Of a stretch of DNA of 64,000 nt, positions 16,656 to 25,158 are shown piece after piece. Both the position numbers and the translations under genes were made by a program. The DNA is taken from NCBI GenBank assembly GCA_036787955.1, contig DAIQOI010000010.1, forward strand, positions 1-64,000. Reading direction: 5' to 3'. How positions within the stretch are numbered: the first letter of the stretch is position 1; each line of letters opens with the position of its first letter. This stretch comes from UBA2336 sp036787955 (GTDB taxonomy: Bacteria; Bacteroidota; Bacteroidia; Cytophagales; Cyclobacteriaceae). The notes below the pieces were generated by a model. The model was not told the DNA's origin. It saw only the letters and a list, made by a program, of their open reading frames with translations, and did not search any database.

Positions 16656-17924
16656 TTAGTAACCGTATTTTTCTTTCCACAGCGCACGCAGGTACCTGCG
16701 CATCTCTTCCTCCCGCGGGTTTTTACCGGGTTCGTAAAATACCATTCCTTTAATCGCATCGGGCAGAAATTCCATGAACGCAAAATTGCCCTCAAAAGAA
16801 TGCGCGTACTGGTAATTCTGCCCATAGCCCAGTCTTTTCATCAGGTCGGTTGGGGCGTTGCGCAAATCCAGGGGCACTGGCAAATCGCCGGTTGAGCGAA
16901 CGGTGTCAAGGGCCTGCTCAATGGCTGCGTAACTGCTGTTGCTCTTGGCCGAACAGGCCAGGTAAATGGCACATTGCGAAAGAATGATACGTGCTTCGGG
17001 ATAGCCTATTGCGTCAACTGCCTGAAAAGTGGCGTTGGCCAACACCAATGCAGTGGGATTTGCGTTGCCGATGTCTTCTGCGGCAAGGATGAGCATCCTT
17101 CGCGCAATGAATTTCACATCTTCACCGCCCTCAATCATCCGTGCGAGGTAATACACTGCGGCATTCGGGTCGCTGCCGCGGATGGACTTGATAAAGGCCG
17201 AGGCGATGTCGTAGTGCTGTTCACCGCTTTTGTCGTATAAGGCAATTTTTTGTTGTGCAACCCGCACGGCCAGTTCGTTGGTAACGATTACCGGATCGGC
17301 ATGGCTGTTCACGATAAGCTCGAGCAAAGTAAGTGCCTTGCGTGCATCGCCTCCGGATAATCGGATTAGGGCATCTGTTTCACGGATTTCAATGCTGCGC
17401 TGCTTCAGAACTTCATCTTGCGTACAGGCCCGTTCAAGTAATTCCACAAGGTGTTCGGGCATCAGCGGTTTCAGTATATATACCTGACACCGCGAGAGCA
17501 GGGCGGCATTAACCTCGAAGGAAGGATTCTCGGTGGTTGCGCCAATCAGGGTTATGATTCCCTTCTCTACTGCTCCCAGCAAGGCATCCTGCTGTCCTTT
17601 GTGAAAGCGGTGGATTTCGTCAATAAACAAGATGGATTTGCCCGACTTTTTTGCCTTGTCTATTACTTCGCGTACCTCGCGCACACCGGCACTGATAGCG
17701 CTGAGCGTATAAAATGGTTGGAGGGTTTCATGGGCCAGGCAGTTGGCAAGTGTGGTTTTGCCCGTGCCGGGCGGTCCCCACAATATCATGGAATGAAGCT
17801 GTCCTGAACGCACAGCCGATCGCAAAGCGCTCCCTTCACCGGTTAAGTGTTCCTGCCCGACCAACTGATGAAGTTTAACGGGTCGCATGCGTTCGGCCAG
17901 AGGTGGAAGTTCGGCAAGAGTCAT
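16656..17924 (-). CDS. rarA: Replication-associated recombination ATPase RarA
   Basis: 422 aa from the ATG at 17924 (MTLAELPPLAERMRP); an ATG nine codons earlier is also open. LAERMRP is the conserved family start. Walker A is GPPGTGKT at residues 50-57, Walker B ILFIDEIHRF follows, and sensor 1 is GATTENPSF. The C-terminal helical part has the SDPNAAVYYLARM and AAEDIGNANP motifs of the MgsA/Mgs1 clade. RarA acts at stalled replication forks with SSB. It leads a minus-strand run: rarA, VWA protein, ubiA, purN. Confidence 0.95.
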   Translation of the reverse strand: MTLAELPPLAERMRPVKLHQLVGQEHLTGEGSALRSAVRSGQLHSMILWGPPGTGKTTLANCLAHETLQPFYTLSAISAGVREVREVIDKAKKSGKSILFIDEIHRFHKGQQDALLGAVEKGIITLIGATTENPSFEVNAALLSRCQVYILKPLMPEHLVELLERACTQDEVLKQRSIEIRETDALIRLSGGDARKALTLLELIVNSHADPVIVTNELAVRVAQQKIALYDKSGEQHYDIASAFIKSIRGSDPNAAVYYLARMIEGGEDVKFIARRMLILAAEDIGNANPTALVLANATFQAVDAIGYPEARIILSQCAIYLACSAKSNSSYAAIEQALDTVRSTGDLPVPLDLRNAPTDLMKRLGYGQNYQYAHSFEGNFAFMEFLPDAIKGMVFYEPGKNPREEEMRRYLRALWKEKYGY

Positions 17925-17977
17925 GGCGCAAGGTAGTGATGAAGCGAACATGTACCGGTTGTTTCCGGAAGGGCAGC

Positions 17978-18008
17978 TTGTTTATTAACGTGCATAGCGC
18001 TATTTTTG
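17978..18008 (+). promoter_or_regulatory. Candidate promoter of initiator tRNA
   Basis: TTG at 17978-17980, a 20-base spacer, TAttTTTG at 18001-18008, a close match to the Bacteroidota consensus. The tRNA begins 12 bases beyond the -7 box. Confidence 0.65.
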
Positions 18009-18019
18009 TGCTCCAAAAT

Positions 18020-18095
<76 letters not shown>

Positions 18096-18100
18096 AGCAA

Positions 18101-18129
18101 GGGCAACAGGTGTTGCCCTATTTTTATTT
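18101..18129 (+). terminator. Terminator after initiator tRNA
   Basis: GGGCAACA and TGTTGCCC form an 8-bp stem around a two-base loop, followed by TATTTTTATTT. It lies 5 bases after the tRNA and 8 bases before era. Confidence 0.75.
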
Positions 18130-18137
18130 CTGAAGCC

Positions 18138-19028
18138 ATGGCCGAAAAACCCTTCAAATCAGGCTTTGTAAGCATCGTGGGTAAGCCCAACGTGGGCAAA
18201 TCTACCTTACTCAACCGCCTGGTGGGAGAAAGACTTTCCATCATCACACCCAAGGCACAAACTACCCGGCACCGAATAATGGGCATACTGCAGGGAAAGG
18301 ATTACCAGGTTGTTTTTTCCGATACACCCGGAATCATTGAGCCCAAATATGCCCTTCACGAAGCGATGATGGCATATGTGCGTGCAGCCATGGAAGATGC
18401 AGATGTTGTTTTGCTGCTGGTTGGCCCGGACGAAACATTTGACGGGAATCCGGCTCCTGAGCTCAAGGTGCATAAAGGTACTTTGCTGGTAGTCCTCAAC
18501 AAGGCTGACCTGCTGCAGCCAGCTCAAATCGAAGAAAAAATAAAATACTGGCAGCAGCACTTTCCCGAAGCATCACAGGTGCTGGCTATTTCGGCGGCCA
18601 CAGGAAAGAACTGTGATGCTCTTCTGGAAACCATTCTGAATTATTTACCCGAACATCCACCTTACTTTGGAAGCGATGAGCTGACCGATAAGTCGGAGCG
18701 CTTTCTGGCTGCCGAAATCCTGCGGGAGAAAATATTTCTGCACCTGTCACAGGAAGTGCCTTACAGCACCGAAGTAGTTGTTACACAGTTTAAGGAGGAA
18801 GGTGATTTGCTGCGCATCAGTGCAGAGATTTATGTGGAACGCTCTTCCCAGAAAGCCATTGTTATCGGCAAGAACGGAAGCATGCTCAAAAAACTGGGTA
18901 CGGAGGCGCGTAAAGATCTGGAAGCTTTTTTCGGAAAGAAAGTATTTCTGGAAACGCACGTGAAAGTGGCAGATAACTGGCGAAGACAAAAAGACAAGCT
19001 GAAACGGTTTGGATATTTTGATGAGTAG
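18138..19028 (+). CDS. era: GTPase Era
   Basis: 296 aa. G1 is GKPNVGKS at residues 15-22, the switch I region follows at about 35-50 (KAQTTRHRIMG), G3 is DTPG and G4 is NKAD. A C-terminal KH domain contains VIGKNGSMLKKLG. Era binds the 3' end of 16S rRNA during small-subunit maturation. It lies immediately behind the tRNA terminator and 78 bases before der on the same strand, so the two ribosome-assembly GTPases may be co-expressed. Confidence 0.97.
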   Translation: MAEKPFKSGFVSIVGKPNVGKSTLLNRLVGERLSIITPKAQTTRHRIMGILQGKDYQVVFSDTPGIIEPKYALHEAMMAYVRAAMEDADVVLLLVGPDETFDGNPAPELKVHKGTLLVVLNKADLLQPAQIEEKIKYWQQHFPEASQVLAISAATGKNCDALLETILNYLPEHPPYFGSDELTDKSERFLAAEILREKIFLHLSQEVPYSTEVVVTQFKEEGDLLRISAEIYVERSSQKAIVIGKNGSMLKKLGTEARKDLEAFFGKKVFLETHVKVADNWRRQKDKLKRFGYFDE

Positions 19029-19106
19029 TTTATTGGGAATACCCGGTCTTCGGGCAGTCAACTGCATGTGAAGCAGATAGCCTGTTTAAAATGGATGGAT
19101 TGATGC

Positions 19107-20414
19107 ATGGCAAATATAGCAGCGATAGTAGGACGACCTAACGTAGGCAAGTCAACCCTGTTTAACCGGCTCATTGAAAAGCGCCAGGCTATTATGGACG
19201 ATGTGCCCGGTGTAACGCGCGATCGCCACTATGGGTATGCCGAATGGACAGGTAAGTTTTTTACGGTTATCGATACAGGCGGGTATGTAACAGGTTCCGA
19301 GGACAAATTTGAATCGGAGATACGCAAACAGGTAGAGCTGGCGTTGGAGGAAGCCACGGTGGTAATTTTTGTGGTTGACTGCAAAGACGGGCTTACGGCC
19401 TATGACAAAGAATTTGCCAACGTTATCCGGATATCCGGTAAGCCCGTGCTGGTGGCAGCCAACAAGGCCGATACCCCGGATAAAGCACCTTTTGCCGCGG
19501 AGTTTTACCAACTGGGTTTTGAAAAGGTATTCCCCATATCGGCCGAAAACGGGGCCGGCACCGGTGATTTGCTGGATGAGCTGGTAAGACACTTCCCATC
19601 CGAGGGGACCGAAGATCCGTATGCGGGTGTTCCTAAGATTACCATACTTGGCCGGCCTAATGTGGGCAAATCATCACTGCTCAATGCGTTGCTGGGTTAT
19701 GAACGCAGCATCGTGACCGATGAGGCCGGTACCACGCGCGATGCTATTCACTCGCATTACAGGTTATATGGCAAAAATTTTATTCTGATCGACACAGCCG
19801 GCATACGTAAAAAGTCGAAAGTGCGCGACCATATAGAATTTTATTCGGTTTTGCGTTCTCTCCGAGCGCTGGAAGAAAGTGATGTATGTATTGTGGTGGT
19901 TGATGCCACCCGTGGTTTGGAATCACAGGATGTCAACATTATTAGCCTGGCACACCGCCAGGGGAAGGGTATAGTTATACTGGTAAACAAATGGGATTTG
20001 ATTGAAAAGGACTCCAAAACAGCCGACCGGTTTAAGAAGGATATTCTGGAAAAACTCGCGCCCATTGATTACATCCCTGTTCTGTTTGGTTCGGCCCTTA
20101 CCAAACAGCGCATTTTTCAGGTGATTGAAAAGGCGGTAGAAGTATATCACAACAAAACCGTTAAAATTCCCACTTCCCGCCTGAACGAAGTGATTTTGCC
20201 CGAAATCGAGCGCTACCCCCCTCCGGCCATTAAGGGCAAATTCATTCAAATAAAATATATCACACAGTTGAACGCCCGGTTTCCAACGTTTGCATTGTTC
20301 TGCAATCTGCCGCAGTACATCCAACCCCCTTACGAGCGTTATCTGGAAAATAAGATGCGTGTGCATTTTAAACTGGAAGGAGTTCCCGTGCGGTTAATCT
20401 TTAAAAAGAAATAA
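19107..20414 (+). CDS. der: Ribosome biogenesis GTPase Der (EngA)
   Basis: 435 aa with two tandem G domains: the first P-loop is GRPNVGKS at residues 9-16, and the second is an identical motif near residue 180. Each has DTGG/DTAG and NKAD/NKWD motifs. A C-terminal KH-like domain closes the protein. It is needed for 50S assembly. It follows era by 78 bases. Length and motif set are standard for the family. Confidence 0.97.
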   Translation: MANIAAIVGRPNVGKSTLFNRLIEKRQAIMDDVPGVTRDRHYGYAEWTGKFFTVIDTGGYVTGSEDKFESEIRKQVELALEEATVVIFVVDCKDGLTAYDKEFANVIRISGKPVLVAANKADTPDKAPFAAEFYQLGFEKVFPISAENGAGTGDLLDELVRHFPSEGTEDPYAGVPKITILGRPNVGKSSLLNALLGYERSIVTDEAGTTRDAIHSHYRLYGKNFILIDTAGIRKKSKVRDHIEFYSVLRSLRALEESDVCIVVVDATRGLESQDVNIISLAHRQGKGIVILVNKWDLIEKDSKTADRFKKDILEKLAPIDYIPVLFGSALTKQRIFQVIEKAVEVYHNKTVKIPTSRLNEVILPEIERYPPPAIKGKFIQIKYITQLNARFPTFALFCNLPQYIQPPYERYLENKMRVHFKLEGVPVRLIFKKK

Positions 20415-20485
20415 AATCTTGCGATCGACTCCTTACTTGTTGCAGATATTGTATATTTGCAGCTACTTTTAAAAACCTGTAAACC

Positions 20486-20659
20486 ATGAAAAAGTTAATT
20501 GCCCTTGCACTGGTTGCCGGCTTTGCTTTTGCTTTCGCTGCCTGCGGCAAGAAAGCTGAAGAAGCAACCACTGAGCCTGCTCAAACCGAAGAACAAGCAC
20601 CTGCTGCTGAACCGGCCCCTGCCGACACTACCGCAGCAGATACCACAGCTGCTCAGTAA
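20486..20659 (+). CDS. Tiny Ala/Glu-rich lipoprotein
   Basis: 57 aa. MKKLIALALVAGFAFAFAAC gives a lipoprotein signal with its Cys at residue 20. The mature part is only 37 residues, of low complexity (Ala, Glu, Thr, Pro: TTEPAQTEEQAPAAEPAPAD). The gene has a TATATTTG -7-like box at 20452-20459 and a strong terminator right after it, so it looks like an independently transcribed small gene. Such abundant minimal lipoproteins are seen in Bacteroidota, but no function is known to me. Confidence 0.75.
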   Translation: MKKLIALALVAGFAFAFAACGKKAEEATTEPAQTEEQAPAAEPAPADTTAADTTAAQ

Positions 20660-20686
20660 CAAACCAGTTGCTTAAACATTCCCGGG

Positions 20687-20720
20687 AAGGCTTTAGACAA
20701 CTAAAGCCTTTTTTATTTTT
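20687..20720 (+). terminator. Strong rho-independent terminator
   Basis: AAGGCTTTAG and CTAAAGCCTT form a perfect 10-bp stem with a 4-base loop (acaa), followed by a T-rich tail (ttttattttt). It ends the small lipoprotein transcript. Confidence 0.9.
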
Positions 20721-20725
20721 AGGCC

Positions 20726-21355
20726 ATGCAGCAACCAGCCGATTTTGAGGTACTATTGCATGATCATGTTCCACCACAGGCATTGCGCTATTGCCTGAAT
20801 CTTTGCAGGGAAATTCCATTCACCCTTAGGCTGGCGCCCGGCCGTGTTACCAAAGCCGGCGATTTTGCAGTGCGGCAGAACCGGTTCTTTATATCGGTTA
20901 ACCGCGATCTGAATCCCTATCTTTTCCTGTTGACCTTTATCCATGAAATTGCGCATGCCGTGGTGTATTGCAGGCACGCCAACCGCTGCGAAGCGCACGG
21001 ACCGGAATGGAAAACCACTTTCCGTGAACTGATGGAACCTTTGCTCACGGTTGAAGTCTTCCCGGCCGACTTGCTTGCCTGCCTGAAGCAGCACCTTCAA
21101 AACCCGTCCGCTTCTTCTTTTTCCGATACCGCCCTTACCCGCTGTTTACGTCAGTACGATGCACCTGACGGCCTGGCTTTTTTGGCCGACCTGCCCGAAC
21201 GCACGGTATTTCAGTTACAGAGCCGTTGGTTTATAAAAGGTCCTGCCCGTCGCAAACGCTTTGTCTGTTGCGATATGCGCACAAAAAAAATTTATCTGGT
21301 GCCCGGTCAGGCGCTGGTTAGGGTGCAACAACAGAGTTTATTTGCTGCGGGCTGA
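20726..21355 (+). CDS. SprT-like zinc metalloprotease-fold protein
   Basis: 209 aa. HEIAH at residues 73-77, followed by a third-ligand region CEAHGPEW (about 88-95), is the SprT-like metallopeptidase signature (HExxH...HG..W) related to Spartan/SprT. No signal peptide, so cytoplasmic. The C-terminal part (about 150-209) is basic with several Cys and may bind nucleic acid. It is convergent with the nagB fusion gene. A GCGGGC-TGA-GCCCGC hairpin spans its stop codon at 21347-21361, without a T-tract. Confidence 0.8.
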   Translation: MQQPADFEVLLHDHVPPQALRYCLNLCREIPFTLRLAPGRVTKAGDFAVRQNRFFISVNRDLNPYLFLLTFIHEIAHAVVYCRHANRCEAHGPEWKTTFRELMEPLLTVEVFPADLLACLKQHLQNPSASSFSDTALTRCLRQYDAPDGLAFLADLPERTVFQLQSRWFIKGPARRKRFVCCDMRTKKIYLVPGQALVRVQQQSLFAAG

Positions 21356-21373
21356 GCCCGCGGGCATAGCAAG

Positions 21374-23275
21374 CTAAAACCGATACCGGACAAACGCTTC
21401 AATTGCTTCGTATTCGGCAAGGCCTAACTTATTGTATGCCTCAGCAGTAGCATGGTTGCGGTCTTCGGCCCTCACCCAGAACTCGCGTTTGTCTGTACCC
21501 GGAAACAGGGCACTGTCTTTCTGCGACTGGTGCTTGAAGATGGCCTTGCGCTTGCGCAGCAACTCGCCCGGGCTTAAGGGCACGGCCATTTCAATCTGAT
21601 CAATGTCCCATTCCTGCCACGCCCCGCGATACAGCCATACGTAGCAGTTCTTCATCCAGGGTTTATGCTTCAGCCTGTCAATGGCACGGTAAATGGCAGC
21701 CAGGCAAACACGGTGTGTGCCGTGCGGATCCGATAAGTCACCGGCAGCGTATATCTGATGCGGTTTGATTTGTTCCAGTAATCCGGCAATAATCTGAATA
21801 TCGGCTTCGCTCAGCGGTTTTTTCTTAACCAGGCCGGTTTCATAAAACGGCATGTCGAGAAAATGTATCTGTTCTTCCGGTATACCTACGTAGCGGCAGG
21901 CGGCTTTGGCTTCGCCCCTGCGTATTAAGCCTTTGATCAGCAAAACTTCGGGGCTGTCAACCTGCGCAGGTTTTTTCTTTTTCAGGGTTTGTATAACCTG
22001 CCGGAACAGCTTTTCACTGGCCGACTTGTTAAGTTTAAACGCTTCGCTGAAATCGTTGCCGAAGTCGGCAAAGCGAATCACATCGTCATCAAATACGGCA
22101 ATGTTGCCCGATGTCTGATAGGCCACATGCACCTCATGCCCCTGATCCACCAGCCGGATGAATGTACCGCCCATGGAGATCACATCATCATCGGGGTGGG
22201 GCGAGAAAATCACCACCCGTTTGGGAAAAGGCTTGGCCCGCTCAGGGCGGTGGGTGTCATCGGCATTGGGTTTGCCTCCCGGCCACCCGGTGATGGTGTG
22301 TTGCAGTTCATTGAAGATGCGGATGTTGACCTGATAGGCCGAACCATATTCGGTAAGAATATCGGCCATGCCGTGTTCCATGTAGTCGTTGTTGGTGAGT
22401 TTGAGTATGGCTTTACCGGTTTTCAGGCTTAGCCACACTACGGCTTTTCGTACCAGTCTGTCGGTCCATTTGTCAACGGCTCCAATCAGCCAGGGCGTTT
22501 TGATACGGGTTAGTTCGGTTGAGGCTGCGTCATCCAGCACCACCAGTGCATTGGGGTGGCGCTGCAGAAAGGAAGATGGGTTCTGGTCGGTAACAGGGCC
22601 TTCAACGGCTTTCTGGATGATGGGCGCTTTGCCCTCGCCCCAGGCCATCAGGATGATGCGTCTGGCTTTGAGGATGGTACCTACACCCATGGTGATGGCT
22701 TTGGTGGGTACATTCTCTTCGCCAAAAAAATCGCTGGCTGCGTCCAGTCGTGTTACCTGGTCAAGTGTAATCAGGCGAGTAGCCGATTTTTCGGAAGAGC
22801 CGGGCTCGTTGAAGCCGATGTGACCCGTACGGCCGATGCCGAGTATTTGTAAATCAATGCCTCCCAGTTTTTCAATTTTTTGCTCGTATTCCTGACAGAA
22901 GGAATTGATTTTTGATTTCGGAACGGTGCCATCCGGAATGTGAATGTTTTTCCTGGGGATGTCGATGTGGTCGAACAGGTGTTCGTTCATGAAGCGCACG
23001 TAACTCTGCAAAGAGTCGGGCTGCATGGGATAGTACTCATCCAGGTTGAAGGTGTACACATTGCGGAAGCTAAGTCCTTCCCGGCGGTGAAGGTTAACGA
23101 GCTCTTCGTACACGCGGGTAGGGGTGGATCCGGTGGCAAGGCCCAGTACGCAATGTTTTTTTTCGCGCTGGCGCGATCGGATTAACTGCGCAATTTCGTG
23201 CGCCACGAAGACAGAAGCTTCTTCGGAGGTGGCAAAAATCTTAACCGGAATTTTTTCGGATGTGTCAGTACTCAT
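21374..23275 (-). CDS. nagB: Glucosamine-6-phosphate deaminase fused to PIG-L/LmbE-like deacetylase
   Basis: 633 aa, more than twice the size of a stand-alone NagB (about 260). Residues about 8-260 are NagB: LGLATGSTPTRVY, FNLDEYYP and GIGRTGHIGFNEP, where the His and Glu belong to the catalytic set. After a linker region, residues about 350-600 form a PIG-L family domain with HPDDD (about 373-377), DPHGTH and further ligand-like residues. The N-domain converts GlcN-6-P to fructose-6-P and ammonia. The PIG-L domain may deacetylate GlcNAc-6-P or a related sugar (inference). It overlaps murQ by 4 bases (ATGA). Confidence 0.88.
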   Translation of the reverse strand: MSTDTSEKIPVKIFATSEEASVFVAHEIAQLIRSRQREKKHCVLGLATGSTPTRVYEELVNLHRREGLSFRNVYTFNLDEYYPMQPDSLQSYVRFMNEHLFDHIDIPRKNIHIPDGTVPKSKINSFCQEYEQKIEKLGGIDLQILGIGRTGHIGFNEPGSSEKSATRLITLDQVTRLDAASDFFGEENVPTKAITMGVGTILKARRIILMAWGEGKAPIIQKAVEGPVTDQNPSSFLQRHPNALVVLDDAASTELTRIKTPWLIGAVDKWTDRLVRKAVVWLSLKTGKAILKLTNNDYMEHGMADILTEYGSAYQVNIRIFNELQHTITGWPGGKPNADDTHRPERAKPFPKRVVIFSPHPDDDVISMGGTFIRLVDQGHEVHVAYQTSGNIAVFDDDVIRFADFGNDFSEAFKLNKSASEKLFRQVIQTLKKKKPAQVDSPEVLLIKGLIRRGEAKAACRYVGIPEEQIHFLDMPFYETGLVKKKPLSEADIQIIAGLLEQIKPHQIYAAGDLSDPHGTHRVCLAAIYRAIDRLKHKPWMKNCYVWLYRGAWQEWDIDQIEMAVPLSPGELLRKRKAIFKHQSQKDSALFPGTDKREFWVRAEDRNHATAEAYNKLGLAEYEAIEAFVRYRF

Positions 23276-24078
23276 TTTATCCTATGATGTTGCAACACTT
23301 TTCTTACCGAACCAAATTTCTTCAGCAGCTTTTCGGCCTGTGCCTGCGAAACCTTCAGCTCCTCCATAATCATGCGGGTGCCGCGGTTAATGAGTTTGTT
23401 GTTGGTGAGCTGCATATCCACCATGCGGTTGTCTTTCACGCGCCCCAGTTTAATCATGGTGGTGGTGGAAATCATGTTGAGCACCAGCTTTTGTGCCGTA
23501 CCCGATTTCATGCGGGTGCTGCCCGTTACTACCTCGGGGCCTACAATTACTTCCACCGGGTAATCAGCATATTTTGCTACTTCAGTATTGGGGTTGCAGG
23601 TTATGCAGCCGGTAATAACACCGTATTGTTGTGCTTGGCGCAGCCCCCCCACCACGTAAGGTGTACGGCCTGAAGCCGCAATGCCGATGAGCACGTCTTT
23701 CTTGCTGATGCGGTGTTTTTTCAAATCTTTCCAGGCCTGTTGCTCGTCGTCTTCGGCAAACTCTACAGCCTTCCGTATAGCTTTGTCGCCACCGGCAATT
23801 AAGCCAATAACGCGGCCGTGCGGCAGGCCATAGGTAGGCGGAATTTCGCTGGCATCTACGATGCCCAGTCTGCCGCTTGTTCCGGCTCCAATGTAAAATA
23901 ATCGCCCGCCAGCCTTCATTTTCTTTACTATAACCTTTACCAGTTTTTCAATCTGCGGGATGGCCTTTTCTACTGCATACGGAACAGTCTTGTCTTCGTT
24001 GTTGATGGCTTTGAGCAGATTAATGATACGTTGTTTTTCGAGCTTTCTGTAGGGCGATGGTGATTCGGTGATACTCAT
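23272..24078 (-). CDS. murQ: N-acetylmuramic acid 6-phosphate etherase
   Basis: 268 aa from the ATG at 24078 (MSITESPSP); the longer open frame upstream overlaps the kinase gene. The SIS-domain core is clear: GRLFYIGAGTSGRLGIVDASE, then GIAASGRTPYVVGG and VTGSTRMKSGTAQK. MurQ cleaves the lactyl ether of MurNAc-6-P to give GlcNAc-6-P and D-lactate in cell-wall recycling. It overlaps both neighbours by 4 bases (ATGA), so kinase, etherase and deaminase are translationally coupled. Confidence 0.95.
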   Translation of the reverse strand: MSITESPSPYRKLEKQRIINLLKAINNEDKTVPYAVEKAIPQIEKLVKVIVKKMKAGGRLFYIGAGTSGRLGIVDASEIPPTYGLPHGRVIGLIAGGDKAIRKAVEFAEDDEQQAWKDLKKHRISKKDVLIGIAASGRTPYVVGGLRQAQQYGVITGCITCNPNTEVAKYADYPVEVIVGPEVVTGSTRMKSGTAQKLVLNMISTTTMIKLGRVKDNRMVDMQLTNNKLINRGTRMIMEELKVSQAQAEKLLKKFGSVRKVLQHHRIK

Positions 24079-24911
24079 ACTTTTTGATGGTACAAAGTAA
24101 GTCCGGCTATGGGACTTTCCACAATACGGCCTACTTTTAATCCTTTGTCGGCACCGGCCTGGCGCAGCACATCGCTGAAATAAAAGGCCACCGACCCGGT
24201 AAAGTGAACAGGCAACTGAGAAGAGCGCTCGTATTTGCACACATTCTTTTCATAAAATTCGGAAAAGCCATCGTACACCAGTTTGTAGCAATAGGGTTCG
24301 TGCAGGTGCTGGAAGATGAAATGGGAAAAGCTGCCGAGGAATCGGCTGGGCATTTCTTCGCTGTACACGCGGCTCAGTATTTCATCGCGGCCCATCGGAA
24401 ACCGTTTTTTAAACTGGTCCCAGAGTTTGGGGGGTAAATCTTTTCGTAAGTAATCGGCCAGGATGCGCTTGCCCATCCAGGCACCTGAACCTTCATCGCC
24501 CAGGATATAACCCAAAGAGGTGATGTTGTCGGTAATCTTTTTCCCATCGTAGTAACAGGAGTTGGCGCCAGTGCCAAGTATGCAGGCGATGCCCTCTTCG
24601 CGGCCACATAGCGCGCGTGCTGCGGCTTCGAGGTCGTGCCACACTTCAATGTAGGCATCCGGAAAATAACGCTGCATGACGTTGCGTATCACCTGCCGGT
24701 TTTTATCGGATGAGCATCCGGTGCCATAGTAGTAAACTTCGTTTACGGGATGTTTGATCTGCGGCAGCAGTACTTCGCGTATTTCTTTGTCCAACTGCTC
24801 TTCCGGCTGATAGTAGGGATTGAAGCCCAGGGTTTGTGCCTGCTCAATTTCACCGTTGTGCAGCAAGCGCCAGTCGGTTTTTGATGCTCCGCTGTCGGCA
24901 ATAAGAATCAT
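24075..24911 (-). CDS. BadF/BcrA-type amino-sugar kinase (GlcNAc/MurNAc kinase)
   Basis: 278 aa. The N-terminal phosphate-1 motif is MILIADSGASKTDWRLL, and ACILGTGANSCYYDG and LGYILGDEGSGAWMGKR follow, typical of the BadF/BadG/BcrA/BcrD ASKHA kinases. Known members include MurK of Clostridium acetobutylicum, which phosphorylates both MurNAc and GlcNAc. Feeding MurNAc-6-P to the adjacent MurQ is the obvious role (inference from context). It follows the cytochrome b5-like gene by 10 bases and overlaps murQ by 4. Confidence 0.88.
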   Translation of the reverse strand: MILIADSGASKTDWRLLHNGEIEQAQTLGFNPYYQPEEQLDKEIREVLLPQIKHPVNEVYYYGTGCSSDKNRQVIRNVMQRYFPDAYIEVWHDLEAAARALCGREEGIACILGTGANSCYYDGKKITDNITSLGYILGDEGSGAWMGKRILADYLRKDLPPKLWDQFKKRFPMGRDEILSRVYSEEMPSRFLGSFSHFIFQHLHEPYCYKLVYDGFSEFYEKNVCKYERSSQLPVHFTGSVAFYFSDVLRQAGADKGLKVGRIVESPIAGLTLYHQKV

Positions 24912-24921
24912 TTTGGCTGAT

Positions 24922-25158
24922 TTAGCCGGTCAATTTACCAATCGCTTTGAATTTATCGAATACCGTTGCTGTATGAGGCGCCTCTGCAAGTTCATCTGTC
25001 AGGTCCTGGCCGGCCCAGTGTTCATAATGTGTTCCGGTTTTCCACAGACGCGAGCGCGACACATCGTAAATAATTCCCTGGTAGGCAATCCATATTTCAG
25101 GTTTATCGCGGCCGTTGCGCAGGGCCAGTTGAGCACGTGTATAGCGGGGCAGTTCCAT
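24922..25158 (-). CDS. Cytochrome b5-like haem-binding domain protein
   Basis: 78 aa. The pattern YTRAQLALRNGRDKP, IWIAYQGIIYDVSRS and YEHWAGQDLTDEL matches the short bacterial cytochrome b5-like (Cyt-b5) domain, although the first axial His of classical b5 (HPGG) is not obvious: the region reads GTHYEHWAG. It could bind haem or another hydrophobic ligand. Its start codon abuts the stop of the RDD gene, and the kinase follows 10 bases later. Confidence 0.75.
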   Translation of the reverse strand: MELPRYTRAQLALRNGRDKPEIWIAYQGIIYDVSRSRLWKTGTHYEHWAGQDLTDELAEAPHTATVFDKFKAIGKLTG

